Shown: piece after piece, positions 57,718 to 64,000 of the stretch | How positions within the stretch are numbered: the stretch's first letter is position 1 | Layout of the letters: each line of letters starts with the position of its first letter | NCBI RefSeq assembly: GCF_029893825.1 | Contig: NZ_JARXXV010000002.1 | Span: 20,575-84,574, forward strand | Reading direction: 5' to 3' | Source of the DNA: Aurantimicrobium minutum | GTDB taxonomy: Bacteria > Actinomycetota > Actinomycetes > Actinomycetales > Microbacteriaceae | Length of the DNA: 64,000 nt | Notes under the pieces: model-generated | Told to the model about the DNA's origin: nothing | The model's database searches: none | What the model saw: only the letters and a program-made list of their open reading frames with translations | Made by a program: the position numbers and the translations under genes

Positions 57718-57921
57718 TTAGAAGTCGTAGGGCTCAGCTTCGAGTTCTTCTTCTTTGCTTTCGGCAACAACGTCAGCAACAGCGAGGGCAACGGAGATTG
57801 CCCAGCCAAGCCACACCAGAATCAATCGCCAGTCACGTGGACCGCGTGCAGTGGCACGCAGTGCACTGAAGCCGCCAAAGATGGCGCCCAAGACGCTGGC
57901 ATTGAATAAGAACTTGCGCAT
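57718..57921 (-). CDS. Small membrane protein upstream of the VIT transporter
   Basis: A 67-residue protein I cannot assign. It has two short hydrophobic stretches (FLFNASVLGAIFGGFSAL and ILVWLGWAISVALAVADVVA) and an acidic end (ESKEEELEAEPYDF). It is the first gene of the minus-strand group, with TAACCT six bases before ATG 57921 and the transporter gene two bases downstream, so the two are probably made together. A role as a transporter partner is only suggested by position. Confidence 0.6.
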   Translation of the reverse strand: MRKFLFNASVLGAIFGGFSALRATARGPRDWRLILVWLGWAISVALAVADVVAESKEEELEAEPYDF

Positions 57922-57933
57922 GTCTCAAGGTTA
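57919..57933 (-). promoter_or_regulatory. Leaderless -10 box of the small membrane gene
   Basis: On the minus strand TAACCT (57933-57928) lies six bases before ATG 57921. Confidence 0.55.
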
Positions 57934-57984
57934 CCGGTTCGTCGGCACGCCCGCGCCTTTCAGGATTTTCATCAGATGCCCGCA

Positions 57985-58002
57985 TAGGCTCGTTGAGTCA
58001 TG
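57985..58002 (+). promoter_or_regulatory. Possible -10 box of ftsE
   Basis: TAGGCT at 57985-57990 stands nine bases before ATG 58000 and there is no ribosome site between, so ftsE may be leaderless or nearly so. Confidence 0.4.
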
Positions 58003-59157
58003 ATTCGCTTCAGCACGGTCACCAAAAAGTACGCAGGTTCTTCGCGTCCCGCCCTCAACGGCGTTGACTTTGAAATCCTGCGCGGAGAGTTCGTCTTCCT
58101 CGTGGGAGCTTCTGGTTCCGGTAAGTCATCCTGCCTGCGTTTGATGATTAAGGAAGATAAGCCCAACGCTGGTTCTATCCACGTACTGGGCCAGGACTTG
58201 GGTTCCATCTCGAACCGCAAGATTCCCTACTTCCGTCGCAACCTAGGTGTTGTATTCCAAGACTTCCGTCTGCTTCCCAACAAGACCGTCTTCGACAACG
58301 TTGCTTTTACCCTGCAGGTCATTGGTAAGTCTCGAGGGTTTATTCAAGAAGCAGTTCCAGACGTGCTTAAGATGGTGGGTCTTGCTGGAAAGGCTCAGCG
58401 TTACCCTCACGAACTCTCCGGTGGTGAGCAGCAGCGTGTAGCTATTGCTCGCGCCATTGTGAACAAGCCTGCACTCCTGCTGGCTGATGAGCCCACCGGT
58501 AACCTCGACCCTGCCACCAGCGCGGGCATTATGGCTTTGCTGGAGCGCATCAACGCTGGTGGAACTACCATTGTGATGGCTACCCACGCCGCTGACTTCG
58601 TGGACCGCATGCAAAAGCGCGTTATCGAGCTTGTTGCCGGCCAGATTGTTCGTGACGAACGTGAATCTGGCTACGGAAACACTGCGGCACTGCCCATTGT
58701 GGGTGCAGACGCCACCATCAACTCAACCGGTGACCACACTGCTGCTGCCGCCGCAGCGATGGCAGCCACTACTCGACCTCAAGGCATCGTTACCGCGTCG
58801 GAACAGCCTCAAATCATTGAGACCACCGACATCGTTGTTCCCACCCCTGTGTTCGAACAGGTTGATGAAATCACCTTGGACGCAGTTCCAGAAATCCCCA
58901 GTGCCTATGACACTGGGGAAATTGATGACTTAGGTGATTTGAGCGAACTCTTTGGCATGAATGATTCACGCCCGGTTCAACGCCTCGATCCACCTGCATT
59001 CCAAGATGCCCCACCGGCATCGGACGAGGCAGAACCACTCACCAAGCCTCAGGTTGACATGAGTTCGTTGCCGCTGACTGAGCGCCTGCGTATTCAGGCG
59101 CAACAGCGTGCAAAGCAAGCTGGAAATGATGACCAGAATGTGGGGCCTGTTCGATGA
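58000..59157 (+). CDS. ftsE: Cell-division ATPase FtsE with C-terminal extension
   Basis: A 385-residue ABC ATPase that with FtsX controls septal peptidoglycan hydrolases. Walker A is GASGSGKSS, the signature is LSGGEQQR, and Walker B is LLADEPTGNLD. The core ends near residue 225; the other about 160 residues are a Thr/Ala/Pro- and acid-rich extension with no known domain (ending LPLTERLRIQAQQRAKQAG). Most FtsE proteins are about 225 residues, while long tails are seen in some actinobacteria. It overlaps ftsX by four bases. prfB, the usual upstream neighbour, is not here. Confidence 0.95.
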   Translation: MIRFSTVTKKYAGSSRPALNGVDFEILRGEFVFLVGASGSGKSSCLRLMIKEDKPNAGSIHVLGQDLGSISNRKIPYFRRNLGVVFQDFRLLPNKTVFDNVAFTLQVIGKSRGFIQEAVPDVLKMVGLAGKAQRYPHELSGGEQQRVAIARAIVNKPALLLADEPTGNLDPATSAGIMALLERINAGGTTIVMATHAADFVDRMQKRVIELVAGQIVRDERESGYGNTAALPIVGADATINSTGDHTAAAAAAMAATTRPQGIVTASEQPQIIETTDIVVPTPVFEQVDEITLDAVPEIPSAYDTGEIDDLGDLSELFGMNDSRPVQRLDPPAFQDAPPASDEAEPLTKPQVDMSSLPLTERLRIQAQQRAKQAGNDDQNVGPVR

Positions 59158-60068
59158 GGTTCTCACTCATTTGGTCTGAGGTTGCTAACGGACTTCGACG
59201 TAACTTCTCCATGGTGGTTTCGGTCATCTTGGTTACCTTCATTTCATTGACCTTCGTGGGCACAGCCATTTTGCTGCAAATGCAGATTGGCCAGATGAAG
59301 AACTATTGGTATGACAAAGCACAGGTTGCTGTGTATCTCTGTACTGATGTTTCTGCGGGGGAGAACTGCCTCGACGGAGCTGCCTCCGCCAGCGAAATTG
59401 ATGCGGTCAAGGAAGCACTTTCGGGCGCTACCCTTGCTCCATTCATTGACAAGTTCTACTTCGAAGACCATGACCAGGCTTTCGCGAACTTCCAAGATCA
59501 GTTCAAGGGAAACCCAGTCGCTGAATATGTCACTGCGGACCAGCTCAATGAGACTTTCTGGGTCAACCTCAAGGACCCATCGCAGTCTGCGGTACTCGTA
59601 GAGGCACTTTCAGCACAAAAGGGTGTTGAATCGGTCACTGACCAGCGCAGCTACCTGGACCAGATCTTCTCTATCCTGAACTCCGCCAGTTACACCGCCA
59701 TTGGTGTTGCCGGTTTGATGCTGATTGCAGCTGTGCTTCTGATTGCAACCACCATTCGTCTCTCTGCCTTCTCACGTCGACGCGAGCTGGGCATCATGCG
59801 CTTGGTTGGTGCATCTAACCGCTTCATCCAAACCCCCTTCATTCTTGAAGGTGTCTTTGCTGCGCTCGTGGGTTCGGTCATGGCTGGCGCTGCAATTGTG
59901 GGTATCGTGCACTTCTTTGTTCAGGGATACCTTGCTGTAAACATTCCACTCACCTCGTTTGTGGGCATCTCAGACGCACTGATTGTGGTTCCAATTCTGA
60001 TCGTGGTTGGTTCGCTGCTGGCAGCGATTTCCGCCAACTTCGCCATCACTCGTTACCTCAAGATTTAG
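59154..60068 (+). CDS. ftsX: Cell-division membrane protein FtsX
   Basis: A 304-residue partner of FtsE. One membrane helix at residues about 20-45 (MVVSVILVTFISLTFVGTAIL) is followed by an extracellular domain of about 125 residues, with two Cys (LCTDVSAGENCLDG) that may form a disulfide, and then three membrane helices with the FtsX motif FSRRRELGIMRLVGASNRFI. The extracellular domain contacts peptidoglycan hydrolases. It begins within the last codons of ftsE. Confidence 0.96.
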   Translation: MRFSLIWSEVANGLRRNFSMVVSVILVTFISLTFVGTAILLQMQIGQMKNYWYDKAQVAVYLCTDVSAGENCLDGAASASEIDAVKEALSGATLAPFIDKFYFEDHDQAFANFQDQFKGNPVAEYVTADQLNETFWVNLKDPSQSAVLVEALSAQKGVESVTDQRSYLDQIFSILNSASYTAIGVAGLMLIAAVLLIATTIRLSAFSRRRELGIMRLVGASNRFIQTPFILEGVFAALVGSVMAGAAIVGIVHFFVQGYLAVNIPLTSFVGISDALIVVPILIVVGSLLAAISANFAITRYLKI

Positions 60069-60126
60069 CCACTCTTCCAGGCGCGTAAACTAGGGGTTTG
60101 CGCAAAGAACCTGAAGGAGGTGTGCA

Positions 60127-60603
60127 ATGCCCAAGGAACAAGGCCAAAAGGTTGTTGCCACCAACCGTAAGGCTCGTCACGATTACAACATCCTGGACAC
60201 CTACGAGTGTGGTGTGGTGTTGTGGGGAACGGAAGTGAAGTCTCTGCGCCAGGGACGTGCGTCATTGACTGATGGCTATGCGTTTATAGAAAACGGCGAG
60301 GCCTGGCTTGATGCCGTCCACATCCCCGAATACACCCAGGGAACCTGGAACAACCACGCTCCCAGACGTAAGCGCAAGCTCCTGCTGCACAAGCAAGAGA
60401 TCCTGAAGCTCTCCAACAAGGTCAAGGAGGGTGGCTACACCCTCATTCCTCTCTCCCTCTACTTCAGTGACGGCCGAGCAAAGGTCGAACTTGCACTGGC
60501 TAAGGGTAAGAAGGAATACGACAAGCGTCAGACCTTGCGTGAACGCCAGGATAAGCGTGAAGCAGATCGCGCTATCTCGGCACGCAAACACATGGGTGAA
60601 TAG
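60127..60603 (+). CDS. smpB: SsrA-binding protein
   Basis: A 158-residue OB-fold protein that carries tmRNA into stalled ribosomes. [38 protein letters not shown] and [21 protein letters not shown] are the RNA-binding core, and the basic C-terminal tail ([19 protein letters not shown]) reads the empty mRNA channel. GAAGGAGGTG lies before ATG 60127; TAAACT about 40 bases upstream may be a -10. The tmRNA gene follows. Confidence 0.97.
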   Translation: MPKEQGQKVVATNRKARHDYNILDTYECGVVLWGTEVKSLRQGRASLTDGYAFIENGEAWLDAVHIPEYTQGTWNNHAPRRKRKLLLHKQEILKLSNKVKEGGYTLIPLSLYFSDGRAKVELALAKGKKEYDKRQTLRERQDKREADRAISARKHMGE

Positions 60604-60652
60604 CGAGATCGCGGGGAATACTTTTTCTCAGTTTCGCGTTATACACTTCAAC

Positions 60653-60709
60653 TGCGCTGAAATACGCGCCAGAGCAAGCCCAGGCTTGCACACACAACTC
60701 AACAGCGCA
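60653..60709 (+). other. Structured stretch between smpB and ssrA
   Basis: TGCGCTG (60653-60659) can pair with CAGCGCA (60703-60709), enclosing GCAAGCC-CA-GGCTTGC (60674-60689). TACACT at 60642-60647 could be the ssrA -10, in which case this is the 5' leader removed from pre-tmRNA. No T-run follows, so a terminator is less likely. Confidence 0.35.
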
Positions 60710-60731
60710 TGATGTGACAACGCACTCTCAT

Positions 60732-61101
60732 GGGGATGATCGGATTCGACATTGCCTGCAAGCGGGAGAGAAGCGGGTCGAGGATGCAGGGATATCTCGT
60801 TAACGACCTCTGCAAAAAATAGGTGCAAAATCTAACCGCGCCGACTTCGCCCTCGCTGCCTAAGCGAGCCTGAAGTCCGTCAGACCGGAAATGTCCCCGT
60901 TCCGTGCTCTGGCGTCATGAAGGGGACTTGCTGCAGTGTTATGCCTGAGGGCATTGCGGGACTTTAACTCAGACTGGGCTTGTCGACTTAGATGCTGGTA
61001 ACAAAGGTCGGAGCCAAGTAGAACGCCTCTAATCAGCTACACCCGTAGAAGACTCACAATTACAGCAGTGGACGGGGGTTCAATTCCCCCCATCTCCACC
61101 A
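60732..61101 (+). ncRNA. ssrA: Transfer-messenger RNA (tmRNA)
   Basis: 370 nt. The 5' end GGGGATG pairs with CATCTCC at the 3' end, followed by A and an encoded CCA (61099-61101). The 3' T-arm contains TTCAATT. The tag frame begins at GCA 60825 and ends at TAA 60861, giving AKSNRADFALAA, the actinobacterial form with the ALAA degron. tmRNA frees stalled ribosomes and tags the unfinished protein for ClpXP/ClpAP. It follows smpB directly. Confidence 0.97.
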
Positions 61102-61168
61102 TTTGTGATTGCACATCATGCGCTGTGTGAGTTCTTTCTTCGCGGATTCATCTGCTTGACTACTGTTC

Positions 61169-61699
61169 ATGGCCGAATACCGCATTGTTCAGTGCACACT
61201 CGATGAGCACGGCGATGCCATCCTCGAGATCTTCAACGATGCCATCACTAACTCAACGGCATTGTTTGAGTATGAGCTGCGAACCCCGGAGAAGATGGCG
61301 GCTTGGTTTGAGCTCAAGCATGCCGGCAACTTTCCAGTCATTGGGCTGGTTGATCAGAACAACACCCTGGCTGGCTTTGCCAGCATGGGAAGTTTCAGGC
61401 CTTTTCCTGCCAATAAATACACGGTTGAGCACTCGGTGTATGTGCACCAGGATTTCCGCGGGCAAGGCCTAGGCCGACGCCTACTGGAACTCATCATTGA
61501 GGCCGCCAAAGAGCGTGAACTTCACGCCATGATTGGCGGAATCACCGCCGATAATCTCGCCAGTATCGAACTTCACAAGAAACTTGGGTTTGTAAATGTG
61601 GGAACGCTGCCAGAAGTGGGTTTCAAGTTTGGTCGCTGGCAAGACTTGGCGTTTTATCAGCTCACGTTCGAGACACCTGCACACCCAGTTGACGGTTAG
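61169..61699 (+). CDS. GNAT acetyltransferase, phosphinothricin/MddA-like
   Basis: A 176-residue GNAT protein of the PAT/MddA kind, which acetylate phosphinothricin or methionine sulfone and sulfoximine. EHSVYVHQDFRGQGLGRRLLELI holds the acetyl-CoA loop (FRGQGLG), MIGGITADNLASIELHKKLGF is typical of the group, and FGRWQDLAFYQL is near the end. It overlaps the converging YitT-type gene by four bases. No antibiotic-synthesis genes are near, so detoxifying amino-acid analogues is the likelier role. Confidence 0.85.
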   Translation: MAEYRIVQCTLDEHGDAILEIFNDAITNSTALFEYELRTPEKMAAWFELKHAGNFPVIGLVDQNNTLAGFASMGSFRPFPANKYTVEHSVYVHQDFRGQGLGRRLLELIIEAAKERELHAMIGGITADNLASIELHKKLGFVNVGTLPEVGFKFGRWQDLAFYQLTFETPAHPVDG

Positions 61700-62325
61700 C
61701 CGTTATAGCGGCCTTCGCGGTGGTTCAGAGCCAAAATGAAGTTGAATACGAAGGCACCCACTGCTGAATAAAGCACAATCACCGGCGATGCCACAAAGAA
61801 GGCCCCTGCCACAATTGCAAGGTCAATGACCAACTGCACATACCCTGCGCGCCAGTGATACTGCTCCTGGGCGATCAACGCAACCACGTTGAAGCCACCC
61901 AGTGAAGAGCGGTGCCGGAAGAGCCCCAGAACACCAATACTGGCAACAACGTTTCCAGCAACCGCGCCAAAGAGAGGATCAATCTCGAGCGGACCCATGT
62001 TGTAAGAAACAAGCTGTGTAAACAACGACACCAAGACGATGGCAATCAAGCTGCGTAGTGTGAAGTTCCAGCCCTTTTTCCAGACTGCCAGCGGCAGAAA
62101 CGGCAGGCTCGCAATAATCCAGACCACGCTGAAAGACAGTGGTGTGGCATAGCTGATCAGCAGTGCGAGACCCGCAATTCCACCGGTAACTACGTGGCCG
62201 CTGTCCATCAAGAAAATGCCGACAGAGGCAAGCAAGGCAGAGGCAGAAATGCCGACAATATCGTCAAGTAATGAGTGGCTCTGGGCAGTTGTGCTGCGGG
62301 AGTCCTCAACAGGTGTGTTGTGCAC
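61696..62325 (-). CDS. YitT-family membrane protein
   Basis: A 209-residue integral membrane protein with five or six hydrophobic helices. DSGHVVTGGIAGLALLISY and SSLGGFNVVALIAQEQY are the two half-repeats of the YitT/YczE family; the YitT C-terminal soluble domain is lacking. The function of the family is not settled. GTG 62325 is preceded by TATAAATAAGT, so transcription may start close to the codon. Confidence 0.7.
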   Translation of the reverse strand: MHNTPVEDSRSTTAQSHSLLDDIVGISASALLASVGIFLMDSGHVVTGGIAGLALLISYATPLSFSVVWIIASLPFLPLAVWKKGWNFTLRSLIAIVLVSLFTQLVSYNMGPLEIDPLFGAVAGNVVASIGVLGLFRHRSSLGGFNVVALIAQEQYHWRAGYVQLVIDLAIVAGAFFVASPVIVLYSAVGAFVFNFILALNHREGRYNG

Positions 62326-62527
62326 ACTTATTTATAACCAGAGTTCACACACCTTGCTGGGCGTCTTGAGGGGTTTGTGTACGGGGGAGTAGACATTTCT
62401 GAGCTCAGATATGAATTGGCTCAGAACGCCCTGCGAATCCGGGGAAGTGGGGCATCGCGGTGGTAGCGTTTCCCATTAGTTGAGCGTATAAAAACGTGTG
62501 CGCTCGTTGTTGAAAGGGACCCACCTT
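62326..62527 (+). promoter_or_regulatory. Divergent upstream region
   Basis: About 200 bases without a gene between the YitT-type gene and the oxygenase-like gene. TATAAA at about 62491, flanked by GAGCG and CGCTC, is a likely -10 for the rightward gene. GAAAGGGA before ATG 62528 is its ribosome site. Confidence 0.35.
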
Positions 62528-63313
62528 ATGGGCTACAACCGCCTCAAGGCATTTGAAGAAACTGGTTATGTCGTTCTTGACAGCTATGACCAGTCTGCTG
62601 ACCCCAAGGAATGGCTCGACATCGAGTATGTCGACTGGAAGTCTTCCGGTGTTACCCGTTTCGCTCCGCTGGCTTCTGCCTTCGGCGAGATGGAGTGCAA
62701 CGGTTTCTGGAACCACACCCCTCCTCGCACTGACAAGGATGGCGTTTGGGTTCAAAAGAACATCGACCTCGCTCCTATTTTGAAGAAGCGTGCCGAAGAG
62801 CCCGGCGCCAACATTGGTCGTTGCCGCGTGATTGAGCTTCAGCCAAACAAGTACTCTGACGCTCTCTACAACATGCACCAGGACGACAACAACCGTCTGA
62901 ACCCAGACGGTACTGGCTGGATTGTTCGTGGATTCTTCAACCTCTCTGACAACCCAGACTCGATGATGATCCTGCGCGAAGACCGCCTGGACCCTTCGAC
63001 TGAGATTCGTATTCCTCTTCCTGCAGGTGCACAGCTCATCGTGGACACTCAGCGCTTCTGGCACGCCGTGTGGCACCAGGGCGACGAGCCTCGTTACTGC
63101 TTGATCACCTCATGGGAGTCAGGCCCCGAGCTCGATGCATACATCGAGAAGTACCACGGTAACCCTCGTGCCGTGAACTACCCGCTGTCTGATGAATTCA
63201 TCGCAGCAGGTCAGGCAGAGTTTGAGCGCCGCTTGGAAGAGCGTCGCCTCGCACTTCTCGCCCAGGGCATCGTTGAAGAAGGCGTCAAAGACCCTGAAGC
63301 TGAAAAGATGTAA
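62528..63313 (+). CDS. Uncharacterised protein with 2OG-Fe(II) oxygenase-like triad
   Basis: About 261 residues, of no family I can name. The middle has features of a double-stranded beta-helix oxygenase: MHQDD gives His117-x-Asp119, FWHAVWH gives His179, and Arg189 lies ten residues after it, the usual spacing for the 2-oxoglutarate carboxylate anchor. The hydrophobic strands between (WIVRGFFNLSD, AGAQLIVDTQRF) fit the fold. The last 60 residues are helical and charged. There is no signal peptide. The codons are those of a well-expressed local gene (GC-richer third bases), it has its own promoter and terminator, and stands alone. Confidence 0.6.
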   Translation: MGYNRLKAFEETGYVVLDSYDQSADPKEWLDIEYVDWKSSGVTRFAPLASAFGEMECNGFWNHTPPRTDKDGVWVQKNIDLAPILKKRAEEPGANIGRCRVIELQPNKYSDALYNMHQDDNNRLNPDGTGWIVRGFFNLSDNPDSMMILREDRLDPSTEIRIPLPAGAQLIVDTQRFWHAVWHQGDEPRYCLITSWESGPELDAYIEKYHGNPRAVNYPLSDEFIAAGQAEFERRLEERRLALLAQGIVEEGVKDPEAEKM

Positions 63314-63332
63314 TTCACCTCAGGTGAATGAC

Positions 63333-63365
63333 AAGAGCCCCAGTTTTCTGGGGCTCTTTTTCTTT
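63333..63365 (+). terminator. Strong terminator after the oxygenase-like gene
   Basis: AAGAGCCCCAG pairs with CTGGGGCTCTT around TTTT and runs into TTTTCTTT. A classical rho-independent terminator. Confidence 0.92.
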
Positions 63366-63376
63366 AAGTTCTTTTC

Positions 63377-63859
63377 CTAGTTTGGTAGAGCAGCTTCAAT
63401 CGCGGAAACGATTGCAGGGTCATCTGGCTTAGTGGTGGGACGGAAGCGTTTGATTTCACCGCTGGGCAGAACCAAGAACTTCTCGAAATTCCACATCACA
63501 GGACCAGCTTTGCCGGAGGCATCCTTTGCCTTGACCAGCTCAACATAAAGCGGGTGACGGCTGCGCCCATTGACTTTTGCCTTCTCCATCATGGGGAAGG
63601 TTACACCCCAGGTGGTGGAGCAATACTGGGCAATGTCATCGCTGTTCTTGAGTTCTTGAAGGAACTGATTGGATGGGATGCCGAGCACAGTGAAACCACG
63701 AGATCCATACTTCTTCTGAAGTTCTTCCAGCTGCTGATACTGGGGAGATAAACCACAACGACTTGCCACGTTCACAACAAGAACTACTTTGTCGGAATAA
63801 GCGCCAAAGGTTGTGGGTTTTCCATCCAGAGTGGTCAATGCAATGTCATTCAGGCTCAT
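63377..63859 (-). CDS. Glutathione peroxidase-family thiol peroxidase
   Basis: About 160 residues. NVASRCGLSPQYQQLEEL holds the peroxidatic Cys35 (not selenocysteine), with Gln65 in IPSNQF and Trp123 in VMWNFEKFLV completing the catalytic set. Cys80 in AQYCSTTWG is in the place of a resolving Cys, so it probably uses thioredoxin or mycoredoxin rather than glutathione, which these bacteria generally lack. ATG 63859 has TAGCCT seven bases upstream; the frame open to 63943 is not needed. Confidence 0.92.
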   Translation of the reverse strand: MSLNDIALTTLDGKPTTFGAYSDKVVLVVNVASRCGLSPQYQQLEELQKKYGSRGFTVLGIPSNQFLQELKNSDDIAQYCSTTWGVTFPMMEKAKVNGRSRHPLYVELVKAKDASGKAGPVMWNFEKFLVLPSGEIKRFRPTTKPDDPAIVSAIEAALPN

Positions 63860-63872
63860 GCTTTTGAGGCTA
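63857..63872 (-). promoter_or_regulatory. Leaderless -10 box of the peroxidase gene
   Basis: On the minus strand TAGCCT (63872-63867) stands seven bases before ATG 63859. Confidence 0.55.
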
Positions 63873-63905
63873 ATGCGTCTTGCTGGGTGAAACAATGGAG
63901 AAACT

Positions 63906-64000
63906 ATGACAAACAATGCGCCGTCAGAGAACTTACCCATCATTCACGATGGAATTATTGATCCTCCTCACGATGTAGAGGTGCTCTCGCCTGAGGAGTT
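63906..64000 (+). CDS. Start of a gene cut by the window end
   Basis: From ATG 63906, with GGAGA five bases upstream, a frame stays open for 31 codons to the last base. It begins MTNNAPSENLPIIHDGIIDPP and is hydrophilic. It is divergent from the peroxidase gene. The product cannot be named from this much. Confidence 0.5.
   Translation, partial: MTNNAPSENLPIIHDGIIDPPHDVEVLSPEE

Noticed and set aside
62405..63076. 223-residue antisense ORF opposite the oxygenase-like gene
   Set aside because: The plus-strand frame has a ribosome site, promoter, terminator and motif pattern; the minus frame has none of these.

Overview
The window looks like chromosomal DNA of a low-GC actinobacterium, most likely a small-genome freshwater Microbacteriaceae of the Luna type (Rhodoluna, Aquiluna or Aurantimicrobium relatives). 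The grounds are the gene order argS-lysA-hom-thrC-thrB-rho-prfA-prmC-tsaC-wecA-atp operon, the nusA-ylxR-infB-rbfA and ftsE-ftsX-smpB-ssrA blocks, the tmRNA tag AKSNRADFALAA, a CruF-type carotenoid gene, and frequent TANNNT boxes 6-8 nt upstream of ATG/GTG (leaderless mRNAs). The genus is an inference; the family is fairly secure.

Layout. 1-8.7 kb: a visibly AT-richer surface-sugar region. It holds a nonulosonic-acid (pseudaminic/legionaminic-like) module (PseG, a GNAT, an aldo/keto reductase, an SpsF-like cytidylyltransferase, a class III aminotransferase), a capsule-type transferase on the other strand, an FdtB/FdtA pair for a dTDP-3-amino-sugar and a GT2. It ends at tRNA-Arg(CCG). 8.8-19.4 kb: argS, the lysine/threonine genes, rho and prfA, with one GT2 inserted between thrB and rho. 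19.4-24.5 kb: a second glycan cassette (WecE-like aminotransferase, WsaF-like GT, GT2) plus cysE-cysK on the opposite strand, splitting prfA from prmC. 24.6-35.2 kb: prmC, tsaC, wecA, an atpI-like gene and the complete F1Fo ATP synthase operon, in which atpB seems to start at CTG. 35.3-40.7 kb: yaaA and a compact Tad pilus operon. 40.7-43.1 kb: asparaginase and gabT (minus). 43.3-50.1 kb: dxr-rseP-ispG, a 27-codon ORF, an MFS exporter, proS. 50.2-54.9 kb: nusA-ylxR-infB-rbfA without rimP. 54.9-57.9 kb (minus): 2TM protein, mutY, cruF, VIT1-type transporter and a small membrane protein. 58.0-61.1 kb: ftsE-ftsX-smpB-ssrA. 61.2-64.0 kb: a GNAT, a YitT-type membrane protein, an uncharacterised protein with a 2OG-Fe(II) oxygenase-like facial triad, a glutathione peroxidase, and the start of a gene running off the end.

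How they fit together. The two sugar regions and wecA together suggest a decorated surface polysaccharide built on a lipid carrier: nucleotide-activated nonulosonate, a 3-amino sugar and a 4-amino sugar, with several GT2/GT4 transferases. The housekeeping blocks are ordinary in content. The less ordinary signals are an RNA leader with mutually exclusive pairings before lysA, the probable CTG start of atpB, the Lys/Ala-rich AtpD tail, a 89-residue epsilon subunit, the absence of rimP and prfB from their usual places, and the 2OG-oxygenase-like orphan. I saw no integrase, transposase, prophage or CRISPR array.
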